Assembly: GCA_964016875.1 (NCBI GenBank)
Contig: OZ024724.1
Location: forward strand, 22,552,200 to 22,616,199
Direction of reading: 5' to 3'
Origin: Fallopia convolvulus
Lineage: Eukaryota; Streptophyta; Magnoliopsida; Caryophyllales; Polygonaceae
DNA: 64,000 nucleotides
This document shows, in pieces, positions 51,839 to 62,907 of the stretch. The notes beneath the pieces were generated by a model that did no database searches, had not been told where the DNA came from, and worked only from the letters and a program-made list of their open reading frames with translations. Position 1 is the stretch's first letter, and the number at the start of each line of letters is the position of its first letter. Made by a program: the position numbers and the translations under genes.

Positions 51839-52289
51839 CTAATCCACCCCTCGCTTCCCGCTTGGGGTTGGAAACTCTCGGTTCTAGGCGCGCTAATCCA
51901 CCCCTCGCTTCCCGCTTGGGGTTGGAAATTCTCGAAAAGTGCGCGATTCCACCCCTCGCTTCCCGCTTCGGGTTGGAGATTCTCGAAGAGTGCGCGAATC
52001 CACCCCTCGCTTCCCGCTTGGGTTGGAGATTCTCGATAAGTGCGCAAATCCACCCCTCGCTTCCCGCTTGGGGTTGGAGATTCTCGAAAAGTGCGCTAAT
52101 CCGCCCCTCGCTTCCCGCTTGGGGTTGGAGATTCTCGATAAGTGCTCAAATCCACCCCTCGCTTCCCGCTTGGGGTTGGAGATCCTCGAAAAGTGTGCTA
52201 ATCCACCCCTCGCTTCCCGCTTGGGGTTGGAGATCCTCGAAAAGTGTGCTAATCCACCCCTCGCTTCCCGCTTGGGGTTGGAAACTCTC
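51839..52289 (+). repeat. Tandem array 2: nine copies of a 51-bp unit
   Basis: The unit starts CTAATCCACCCCTCGCTTCC and ends near CTCGAAAAGTGCG. The first copy is 54 bp, the rest about 51 bp. The period is again a multiple of three, giving a repetitive LASRLGLEILEK-type frame with no homology recognised. Confidence 0.9.
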
Positions 52290-52677
52290 TTACGGACGAG
52301 GTCCAGACTCTCTTACGGACGAGGTCCAGACTCTCTTGTGGACGAGGTCCAGACTCTCTTGTGGACGAGGTCCGGACTCTCTTCTGGACGAGGTCCATAC
52401 TCTCTTGTGGACGAGGTCCAGACTCTCTTGTGGACGAGGTCTAGACTCTCTTATGGACGAGTTCCGGACTCTCTTATGGACGAGGTCCAGACTCTCTTGT
52501 GGACGAGGTCCAGACTCTCTTATGGATGAGGTCCAGATTCTCTTATGGACGAGGTCCAAACTCCCTATGGACGAGGTCCAAATTCTTTTATGGACGAGGT
52601 CCAAACTCTCTTATGGACGAGGTCCTAATAATCTAATAGGACGAGGTTCTAATAATCTAAAAGACGAGGTCCTAACT
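52290..52677 (+). repeat. Tandem array 3: about 17 copies of a 23-bp unit
   Basis: The unit is GGACGAGGTCCAGACTCTCTT with two variable bases (AC, TG or TA) in front. The last copies are degenerate (CGAGGTCCTAA). The solo LTR at 52678 inserted in the final CTAACT, and one more GGACGAGGTCCTAACT unit appears after it at about 56223. Confidence 0.9.
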
Positions 52678-55600
52678 TGTAACACCCCGACTTTCGTCGG
52701 GGCGCCACTCGGTGGTAGACCCTGTCTGGGACTACTCAGATTAGTTTAACAACAAGTTCGCTAGGATCTTGCAACTCGGGCACGACGAGAAACAAATAAA
52801 ACTTTCAACCTTTATTTTAAACTGAAAGGATAAAACATGATATATAGTATTCTCGACATCATAACAAAAGATATCAATCAGACCATTCTGTAATCTCAAA
52901 CTATCCTAAACCAGTTCTATCCAACTAGTAACAAAACAATTCACAGATAACTTTAAAAGCATCAATAACTAGATCCCAACAGCCCGACCAAATGACACGT
53001 CGCCAATATCCGCTTCACCACTTTGTAGAGAATTCATCACAATTCTTGGAAAGTACCTGAAACTGTAAAAATATTCCCCGAAGGGTCAACTACAAATCTA
53101 ATTCAAGCTAGAAAGCGTGAGATGCATATAGAACGTTTGAAAAACCACACAGAACCCTAGCAGTCAATTTTCACACATAAATCAATAGTTATCAATTCAA
53201 CACTTAACGTAAAATAACCACACAGACACCCATACACACAGACATAATCAGACAGACACACGGATACACTCACACACACATATACACACATACAAACCAC
53301 ATCACAATTAACATCACATTAAAATTCCACAATACCACAACAATAAAATTAATATAGATAGCATCAGTAATAGTAACCAGGATAACAGTAATATTCGTAA
53401 AGATCTTCTCAACATATATAACCACAAAATACATTACGTTAAACAAAACTCATTAACACGAGACCATTCAAGCCAAAACCGTGAAATAATATAGCAATCA
53501 GAACAATCCTCCTCAAATCCAAATGGCACCCTCCGGCCTTTCATCCATGGCGCACGATCAGGGCGCACCATATACACGTGTCCATTTCCTCTATTCACCC
53601 TTCTTTCCCCGGCTAAACCTCTACTAGAGCGTCTGCCAAGACAATTTAGTTTATTTTTAGAAGGGGGTCCCTTCCAGCCGCATGACCATGCTCGGGGGCC
53701 ACTCCTTCTTCAGCTTATCCCGTGCTCCATGACCATACCGGTGGAACCCAATGCACGAATATCGAAAAAAATGTTTAAAAATAATTTTTCATAATTCCCC
53801 AAAATATATACAAGCACGTAATATGAATTCATCCCAAAATAAGGTTTGCACATTCAGTTCAATCATTTAACACATAATGGTCGTAAGCAAAGCAAGTCGA
53901 CAAACGATTAACCTCGAACAACAGAAACAAACACGCAGCGAAAGAAAGATAGACTCGAACAAGTCGCAATTACAATAACAAGCACAACCATAATCACAAT
54001 TCGAGCGCAACCACAATTCGAACGTAATCACAAATTCAAACACAATTGCTTTCACATTCTCAATTACAATTGCAACCACACTCATAGTTACAGTCAAAAT
54101 TACAATCACAATCAAACTTAAAACCACAAACCGAATCACAATCACAGGTATAGCTACACCAATAATTACAAATATAATTACAACTTCAACACCAATACAA
54201 GCACAAACACAAACGCATTTACATTTACAAAGACAATTACAATTACAAGTTTCAAACGCACAATCGCAATCGCAATTACAATACAGTTACAAACACAATT
54301 TACAAATATGAGTACAACAATTTTCAAATATAATTACAACCTTCACAAGCATAGAGAGAAAATTTTGCTTTAAAGGAATTAATATGCAGAGGGACTAGTT
54401 CCCAAAAACCAATTCCACATACATGGCACTCAATCTAACAAAAATTGAATTAAGCCGAGCAAGTCGTAGAACAACTTACCTTAAAGAAGAATCCCTTGGC
54501 GAAAATGGAAACTAAGCGCTTAAGCAAAAAGGGCTCCCTAAAAGAAAATTAACGAGTGTGATTGAATTAGTTACTGCTTGAACCACAAATAAACGACCCT
54601 TATGAACAAAACACCGATTGCTTTAGGAATTCAACTTAATTTCTATTAACCACTCACCCTAATCATAATTGCCATCAACTGCACAAGTGTCTCCTACCCA
54701 CCCACTTCTCTTTTTAACATGAAAATCTAAATTCATGTATACATATATATACTAACACATGACCGATTGCAAGCTTTCAAGTCCATCACAAGAGTACAAC
54801 TCTACCCAAGATAGTATTATTATATTCATAATTAACGAGACCTAACTAGCTTATAGAACAAATCAGACCTCACAATCCAAAGCGTATACCAAACGCGACT
54901 TACATAAAACACCTACTGTCACTAGATACTGATAAAACTAATTAATCTACCTTATTCCACCATTCTAATTCCGCTCCAAAGTAACTCATGCACATGATCC
55001 AACAATTCGTTCCAATAGGAATTATTCACATTAATGACACTCCCCCAAACACCATCGAACCCAGAACAAAATCCAATTAATCTCCCAAAAGGTTTAAAGA
55101 TAAAACAAAATAACTTCAATCCTATGTTAGCAAATGCAAGGCTCGATTCAAAATAATTGCAACTAAAAAGTAGCACCCACTTTACCATTTGCACTCCAAA
55201 CCGAGGTCACCACAACTCAATAACCGATCAAATTAATTTTATAAATCTGGTTTACCCCCTAAGAACTTAGTTAACCCTAATTAATTAACAACAATAATCT
55301 CAAGTAAGTACTTCAAACAAACGACTAAATGCGGAACTGTAATGAATTTTACATAGGCATACAAACAATCAAAAGGGATCGGTGTCACACCTTAACCAAC
55401 AAACCCAGGGAGCGGAGCTTGACGGTTCAATTGACCGATTCCATCGGCAACGTGGTTCGTTCCTTGGATGGCTAATACTCACGACATGCTGGTTCCGACA
55501 GAGCGCAAATAGTGCTTCTCCGATTTTCGTTGGTGCCAACGAACTAGCTTGCTTGACCAGCGTCGAGCTCGACCCAAAACGGGCAGGTCGGAGACGGAAC

Positions 55601-56185
55601 AGAGCACCGAAAGTGAGGTTCGCCTCGCACAGCCCAAGATCAAGGTGGATCAATGTGGACAGTTTGCTGTTGGTGGCTCTCTAGGCAACAACCAACCCCG
55701 CAGCACCGGAAGAACCGTAGATCGAAGTCAAATGAGGACTGAACTGCCAATAGCCGGGCGAGTCGGATATTCGCTCGACGATGGCGACGAACCCGACGGC
55801 GGATCGGTGGCACCATTGGCGGTCGCAAGAGTGGCAGCAAATCACACGAACAAGGAGAGTCGAGCGGCTTCTCGGGTATGGCGACTGAGATCAACGGGGT
55901 AGGTGGAATTGTCGTCGGCGGAAATTGGGAGATGTCTCCCTCATGTGCGTCGTGCACGACTGCCCACCCATTAGGTTTTTTTTTTCTTTTTAACATGAAA
56001 TGGACGAGAGGGATAAAGGGAAAAGGAAGAAACAACTCTGGGCCGGTCCAAGAATTGGGCTACCAAAGGGCTTTCTCGGCCCATTCTTAAAATGAGACAA
56101 TGGGTTTTAGGCCCAGAAGGACAAAAGAAGTAACAAGCGTTGGAACGCAATCGAATATCGGATTCTCGAAGACTCGGGTATTACA
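52678..56185. mobile_element. Solo LTR (3,508 bp), TSD TAACT, nested in the non-autonomous element
   Basis: The ends TGTAACACCCCGA and TCGGGTATTACA are inverted copies of each other. TAACT flanks it at 52673-52677 and 56186-56190. No internal repeat of its ends is seen, so it is a solo LTR rather than a short whole element. Such ends and length fit large gypsy LTRs of the Tekay/Del type. No gene inside. Confidence 0.75.
53215..54330. repeat. Low-complexity A/C-rich sequence inside the solo LTR
   Basis: CACACAGACACA-type sequence at 53215-53300 and a long degenerate CACAATTACAAT-type repeat at 53940-54330. Strand-asymmetric (few G), no coding meaning. Confidence 0.8.
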
Positions 56186-56366
56186 TAACTCTCTAAGCGA
56201 ACGGGGTTCGCTAACTCTCAAGGGACGAGGTCCTAACTACTTTGGCGAAAGTGCACCCACCCTACTTGATCTCGGGTTTAGATCACATCACATAAAATCG
56301 ATAATCTGCGCACCTGTTTGTTGTCTCGTTGCCCTCGTGGAACAAGGACACCAAGCCAAGGGGTTG

Positions 56367-57116
56367 TGCTGGTGCGCGAAATAAATCGCTAAATAATAAA
56401 GGGGAAATTAGCAAAGATAAAGAAGAAAATAGATATAACGTCGTGTTAGATACGCGTTTGAGGATAATATATACTCAAGGGCAAACAATCATGAGAATTA
56501 TATACCTGTACAAGCATGTGTGTATCGTGAATCTCCACCTTGGTCAAATTGGCCCAAATAAACGGATATGCAAGGGCTTGGCCCAAGAGATTAGGCATGT
56601 GGGCCTGGCCCGAATTCAACCTTTGAATTGGCGGCAAACTCATGAATTTGATCTCCACGTAACTCCACCAAACAAATGCATTTATGCTTATCTTAATTTG
56701 TTGCCATAAAATTCAACAAAGCCCGTTGAATATTCAACAGAGTCGGCAAGCTAGTCCACGTGGGACTAAATTCATCTGATAGTTTATGAATGTTCGTCCC
56801 ACATCGACATATGTTATAAATTCTCAAAAGTAAAACACTATATATAAAGCGAGATCAAGTATAATAAAGGGGTCGAAAATACTCTCTGGCTCGAGAACTA
56901 TCTCGTTTGCCAAAGCTCGACGTGTTTGATCTCCGAGTGAGATCGCGCTATAAACGGTATAAAGTCTAAAGGCTTTATTCGTAAAGAGCATAAAAACAAC
57001 CGGTTGAGGGGTGGAGAGGAGGAATAACCCACGTACGAAAACCGTTCGGTTGTAAGAATCCCAAGAGTTAGTATTTATTTAATTCCCGTTTATAGCGCGT
57101 ATTATATCGGGAATCA
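56367..57116 (+). repeat. 3' LTR of the non-autonomous element
   Basis: Start TGCTGGTGCGCGAAAT, end TATCGGGAATCA, followed by the duplication ATGTG. The second base triplet differs from the 5' LTR start (TGA versus TGC). Confidence 0.9.
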
Positions 57117-57121
57117 ATGTG

Positions 57122-57277
57122 GACTATGACATGGAATATTTATAAAGACGTCTAAATTATAAGAAAATGACACGTGTAAAAATTTGAGGTGGCTTAATAT
57201 AGGATTAACATGTGGCAAAATCCTAAGTGGCGTAATGAGAAGGCTCCAAACCTTATTGCTTTTATATATATATTAGA
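57122..57277 (-). mobile_element. Helitron 5' terminal part, interrupted by the LARD-like element
   Basis: The minus strand from 57277 reads TCTAATATATATATAAAAGC then AATAAGGTTTGGAGCC, a classic plant Helitron 5' end, preceded by A. The rest would lie beyond the LARD-like insertion (below 49056). A 3' hairpin with CTRR could not be fixed there. Confidence 0.45.
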
Positions 57278-57439
57278 TTATTGTAAGTAGATATATTTTA
57301 CTCATTTTATAAGAGGAGGTGTAAATTCATATTCACTAGATTATTATAATAAACAAATTGGCAAGGAGATTGCTACTAATATACGAATACAAAGAAAACT
57401 ATCCAATTAATATATCTAAGTTAAAAAACGGTTCTATCT

Positions 57440-57905
57440 AAAAATAAATTAAATATTCTAGAATTTGTATGATAGCATAAATAATATTCTAATGATCTTC
57501 CTATCTATCATATCCAAAAATAAAAGATTGTTTAATAATGAGATTTTCTATATTATATTCTAAAACATGGATAAGAATTTATCATATCCACAAATAAAAT
57601 ATTATTTTAAAAAAAAAAGGCATGGTGTGTTCCAATCTAAAAGTGACATGTGTTGTTTAATAATTTTTTTAACTTAAAAATAAAATAAATTTTCTAGAAT
57701 ATGTATGATAGCATAAATAATATTCTAATGATCTTCCTATCTATCATATCCAAAAATAAAAGATTGTTAAATAATGAGATTTTCTATTTTATATTCTAAA
57801 ACATGGATAAGAATTTATCATATCCACAAATGAAATATTATTTTTTTAAAAATAAGCCGTGGTGTGTTCCAACCTAAAAGTGACATGTGTCGTTTAATAA
57901 TATTT
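57440..57905. repeat. AT-rich tandem duplication, period 236 bp
   Basis: Blocks beginning near TTCTAGAAT and including ATAATATTCTAATGATCTTC occur at 57481 and again at 57717. Similarity extends through CATGGTGTGTTCCAA and AAAGTGACATGTG. Two copies, no ORF. Confidence 0.85.
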
Positions 57906-57952
57906 TTAACCTCCACTTTAGGTTATAGTTATGATTTTGCTTAAGGGATTGT

Positions 57953-59498
57953 TGATAGCTTGCATTTAGGTATAGTTTAGGATGCACATTTATGTTTATA
58001 TTGCATGATTTTAGTTTAGTTTAGTCTAGTTATTAGGTTTTTAGGTTTTCTAGGAAATTCGGGTTTTGCGCTTGTTTTGTTCGGTTTTGCAAATCTTTAG
58101 GTAAACAAGCATGGACGGTATGGATATTAGAGGACTATGATGGAGTTTAAGGAATCTTAGAGTGATACAAGTGAAGATTGGAAGAACCAAGACCCAAGAG
58201 CTTTTGTGAAAAGAACACTTAAAACCCGGCTATGCATTGGAGCTCTTGTTTTGACACCTCTATCTTGCAATGCTTGGTTTGGGATCTATATTGGTCGGAT
58301 GAAGCTGAATTTTCTATCACTGGAAAGCTAACTCGAAGAGCTACAATTCATATTTTTACTCCAAGTCCAAATTCCAACTCGAAGGGGGTGAAGACAGCCT
58401 CTAAAGTGTCGCTTGAAATGTTGAACCGAGAAGTGCCGCGGGATGATGGACAAGATGTCGCGGCCGCGCCACTTTATGTTGAGACCGTGCCCTATGTTTC
58501 TACGCGGAGAAGTTGGGCCGCGTGTTTTGGGCTTTGAGTTGGGCCTTGATTATATGTTTTCCGACTGGTTTGATGTAATCTCTCGATAATTTGATATTTG
58601 GATATCTTTTAGGGTATTTAAACCTTGTTTTAGTTTTCTCTATTGTCATAACTTTTATCAGACTTTTGGAGGCTAGGTTTTCTCTCAAGAAAGCAACTTT
58701 GAAACTCTTGTAAGTTTGTTTTCAATTTAATCATGCATTGCTAAATTTATTGTGTTTGGCTAGTTATTGAAGTCATGATTTGCATATTGTTGTGAGGTTT
58801 GATTTGATTCTCAACAAACTTGAATAGAGTTTATTCCCTGTGCTTAATTGAATCTAAACTAGGGTTTTGTTAGATTAGCTACCTAATTGAATTTCTAGTT
58901 ATAACTGAATCTGATTAATTACCGGTCGAAGTTAATTTGATCAAGAGTGTACTTTAATCAATTTAGTACCGGTTGGATTATTTGATTAAAGAAGGGAATA
59001 AATTCACAATTCACTTAGATGTCTGGTTGCTCTAAGTGCTTGTTTCTATGATAACTTGAATCGTTATGCTGTTATTTAATTGAATCTAGAAGGTCTTCTA
59101 GGTTGTTAGATAATTAGGGTTGTTAGACTGGTTGTTCTATCAACTAAATCTAAAGTTCGGGTTATAATCCTTAATAGGGTCATAATTCACAATAGATTAT
59201 TCAAGTGAGAAGAGTATCAAGAGAATCGATGATCAACAAACAAATGTCATGATGGATTTAACTAGTTGAACAAGCTTGTCTCTTATTGATTTAAATCATC
59301 TTTTGCATTTATATTTACTTTTATTTTGCATCTTAGATTATATTTTCATTCTAAAACCCCCCTTTAATTACTTGGCATACAAGTAATAACACAAATACAC
59401 AAGTCCTTGTGTGATCGACCCATACTTGCCGCTCTACTGAGCTGGTAAAGTTAAGGTTTCTTTGATAGGTATTAACAACCATTGAAAATACCTCATCA
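57953..59498 (+). mobile_element. Solo LTR (1,546 bp), TSD ATTGT
   Basis: Start TGATAGCTTGCATTTAGG, end AAATACCTCATCA. ATTGT at 57948-57952 and 59499-59503. A GTGTGATCGACCCATACTTG block lies near the 3' end, similar in style to long gypsy LTRs just before the primer site. The small frame at 58232-58537 has no domain and is not called. Confidence 0.9.
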
Positions 59499-59618
59499 AT
59501 TGTTAAACATGGGCTAAACCATCCAACTTCAGGATGTCAATTTTGATCAACCCTGGTCAAGCAAAGGTTACAACAGAATCCCTCATTATTTAAACTTTTA
59601 ATTCCTTTTTAATTATAA

Positions 59619-60104
59619 CTAGTTGAATTCCTGTGATACTCACGGAATAATTTTACTAAAAATTATACAATATTATGATATTAATATAAAATCTAAAATA
59701 CTTGTATATAATATCATAATAAAATTATGTAATTTATAAAAAAAATCTTTAAGATTGTGCCCCATATTTTATCAACATATAGATAAAAAAAAATTATATA
59801 CTTGAAGTCCGAGTTGTGTTAAAAGATCAAAAAAATTATTATGCATAAAATTAATATAAAACATTAGATCAAGTTATTATCAACCTATAGATAAAAACTT
59901 GTTATAAGATAACAAAAAATATGCATAAAAATATCAACATATAGATCAAGTTATTATATTATAAAAAATTAAATTTATAGAAAGAATATAAAAGTAATTA
60001 TAATATTTATTATTAAAAAATGTAACATTATTTTAATCAAAGAATGTCACGTGGCGCAATTTTTTCAACCGACATGGTTTCTACTTTATAATGTATTAGG
60101 TAGA
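59619..60104 (-). mobile_element. Short non-autonomous Helitron (486 bp)
   Basis: The minus-strand 5' end is TCTACCTAATACATTATAAA at 60104, preceded by A. The 3' end is a short hairpin (plus-strand view 59631-59648, arms TCCTGTGA and TCACGGA) followed by CTAG and T at 59619. No ORF; AT-rich inside. Both termini fit the Helitron consensus. Confidence 0.75.
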
Positions 60105-60237
60105 TTACCTATGATCACATAGAATAATTATATATGAACGGATCTTCATGAGATCTTCTGTCAAATTTAAATTCTAAAATCAAGTTGAAGAAGATATATA
60201 TTTCTTTATTAAAAACTTTTCTTTATATATATATACA

Positions 60238-60722
60238 TACAGTCAGTGACTGACGCAGAACAAATTTCAAGGAGGGGCACAATTTCTCCTATGAAGTTAA
60301 TAATTCGGAAATTATCGACTAGTTTAGTTAGTCAATATTTTTAAATATGAAAATTTATACTTATTTAATTACAAAAGGGAGTAAAGTATTAAATGTGAAT
60401 GAAAAAAAACTAAAATAGAACTATAATTCGAGAATTGTCGACGAGTTTAGTTAGTCAATATTCTTAAATATGAAAAATTTATACTTATTTAATAATAAAA
60501 ATTTTATTTTTTTGAGGCAAGTATTAAAATGTGAATTGAACCTTGGTGGATTGCATATAAAGTTGAGTAATAAACAATTTTAACTAGTTAATTTTCATGT
60601 TTTAATACAAATTATTTTAAATTTATCCATATTCAAATTTAAAATTTACATACATATTATCAACAAGTCCGACCGAAGGAGGGGCACGGGCCCACCCATG
60701 CCCACCCCTGGGTTCATCAATG
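60238..60722. mobile_element. Degenerate TIR-type repeat with internal 110-bp duplication
   Basis: Left CAGTGACTGACGCAGAAC with AAGGAGGGGCAC; right AAGGAGGGGCACGGGCCCAC and CCCACCCCTGGG. These resemble the two ends of common plant elements with GGGGGCAC borders. Inside, a block with TTTAGTTAGTCAATATT occurs at about 60322 and 60445. Target duplication not found. Confidence 0.4.
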
Positions 60723-60734
60723 TATACAATATAA

Positions 60735-62907
60735 GGATCTGGTAGAAAGCCTTTTAGAGTAGAAAGTGAGGGTGATTATGAACCATGAGATGTGGATTTT
60801 TTAATGTACTAGATGAGCCTAAAATAGATGTACTATTAGAGTGTGTACGCGTATCATTGTATTATACCCATTAGCAGATTTCACGGGATTTTCTAATTCA
60901 CTTTCTACTGCTATCTTTCCGTATTATTCACCACAGTTTCATATCTCTCCTTCCAAAACCCATGTTCGGCAATTCAATAGCACCAGTTCAACGATTCTCT
61001 CTCCATTGGAAATCACAGTCCAATTTCAGGTTCTGTTTTACAATTCTCTCCATTGAAGATTGCATGTATACTTCACTTTTGCAATCTTGATTGGTTTGAT
61101 TGATTGCTATGATATTGCTATGTGATCGGAATTAATTAGAGATCTTAGTGGTGGTTTATTGATTTGATATTTTTTTGTCTGGATTTTTACATGATTGGAT
61201 TTTTACGTCATTAGATTTTTTTGTTCGAAATTATTTCAGAATCAATTTTTTACGTGATTGAAGCTTGCAACAAAGTATATTAAGATGACAATGGAGCCCT
61301 TGTTTGAAATGGCTAAAGTACTAATAAGCTATTTATGTTGACTGTGCTTTTGTAAAAGACTATATTTTCACATAGTAATCTGATGTCTTTTTCGTTTTTG
61401 GTGGTAATTTGCTTCTGGATTTCTCATAAGATTTTTTTTGGAACTACACTGATTGCTTTCATTGCTCTTGCCTTCTTTATTATCTCTGCTTTGATTGAGG
61501 CGGCTATGGCTGTGTTGTTTAAGGCCATTAGTAAAAGACACAGTCTTCTTATTTTTCAAGAAGAAGGGTTTGGTTTGGATTTCATTAAATTGATGATGTT
61601 CAGCTTTTAAGTCACTGATATCCATTGAATTCAGTGAATATATTCACGGAAATTGTATTTGTTCTATTTAGTTCAATTTTGTGAATTAGAAAAAAAGTAT
61701 TTGGTATTCATTATAAATGTCTTTGATATTCATTGATGTCAAAGTGAATATTCTTTCATTTTACATACATGTTGCTCTGATATTCACTTTCGACGATAAT
61801 ATTCTTTGATTGCGTTAATATTTAAATGTCATGATATTCAACATTTAAAGTGTTGATATTTAGTATTTGAAGTGCTAATATTCAATAGTTTATTTTGTAA
61901 ATAAATTTCGTATTAAATGTATATGAATATGATTTCTATCATGTACGAATATGCTATTGTTTTATGTTGAATATGTATTCTACAATTATTAATCTCCAAG
62001 TGGATATTGAGGAAAAGACAAGTGTGTCACATTCAATAAGGAAAACAAACGAAGAATATAATACATGGACAATGGAGAAGAGGAATAAACATCGAAGGAA
62101 GTTAAGGAACATTACAATTATGTTTTATAAGTAGACACCATATTTGATATTCATGTTATTAGGTGGTAATATTCACCATATTAGATGGTGATATTCATCT
62201 AGTTGGTATATTAGTTAGTGATGTTCATGTAATTAGGTGAACATATTCGTCGTATTGGGTGATCATATTTACCATATTAGTTGGTGATATATATGTAATT
62301 GGGTGGCTATATTCACCATGATAACTAGTGATATTCATATGATTGAGTGGTGATATTCACTACTTGGTCTAACGTTATGTATAAGAACTTCTGTATTTGT
62401 CAGAATCTAATGATATTCACATATTTGAGTGGTGATATTCATTTCATTATATGGATGTATTTGTCTTGACTTTTATCATATTTAACAAATATATATAATC
62501 ACTCAATTTTGCAATATTCAATATGCCACGAATTAATATTCAATGTTTATAACAATTATATTCATTTGGTGGATATAACGAGAAATGCACACTTTTTTAC
62601 GTGATTAATGACAAGAAAATAATTATTTTTTTATTATAAATAATAAAAAACTATAAAAGCTTTCTAAAATATATGCTCACATGTTCGCTCCATCAGATCT
62701 AATTTTTCACATATTTAAGAAAAAAACTTTTTTTTATTATTGGAAACTACCTCCTAAATTTTGGGAAACTAATTTTCCACACATAATCTGATGCTATACT
62801 CTAAAATATACACTCACATGTTCCATCAGATCTAACCATTAATTTTTCTCATCCAACGCCTCAAATTCATCCTCACTTTCTACTATAAAAAACTTTCTAT
62901 CGGAACC
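60735..62907. mobile_element. 2.2 kb TIR element without ORF, GATATTCAC-rich
   Basis: Left GGATCTGGTAGAAAG...AGTAGAAAGTGAGGGTGA and right, inverted, GGTTCCGATAGAAAG...AGTAGAAAGTGAGGATGA form TIRs of about 41 bp with several mismatches. The middle (61620-62580) holds a field of GATATTCA(C/T) motifs. Near the right end a block with CTCACATGTTC and CCATCAGATCTAA is duplicated (about 62662 and 62801). The frame at 61383-61610 has hydrophobic stretches but no known domain. Confidence 0.6.

Larger units (their letters stand above)
49056..57116 (+). mobile_element. Complete non-autonomous LTR retrotransposon (LARD-like)
   Basis: LTRs at 49056-49808 and 56367-57116, TSD ATGTG at 49051-49055 and 57117-57121. 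A primer site follows the left LTR, and a purine-rich CCAAGGGGT precedes the right one. The interior without the nested solo LTR is about 3 kb and has no gag, protease, RT or integrase motif. It is largely three tandem arrays. The LTRs differ at only about 15-20 positions by eye, so the insertion is fairly young. It must use proteins of another element. Confidence 0.85.

Noticed and set aside
50334..52677. CRISPR-like regular repeats
   Set aside because: Direct tandem repeats without unique spacers, in a plant LTR element.
51862..52749. 295-codon plus-strand frame and its overlapping frames
   Set aside because: It is a translation of tandem arrays whose period is a multiple of three. No domain, and it ends inside the solo LTR.
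55382..56035. Overlapping frames of 100-131 codons in the 3.5 kb solo LTR
   Set aside because: GC-rich LTR section open in several frames at once. No recognised protein motif.
61383..61610. Hydrophobic 75-codon frame
   Set aside because: AT-rich sequence gives Phe/Ile-rich frames by chance. No family similarity, and it lies inside a TIR element.
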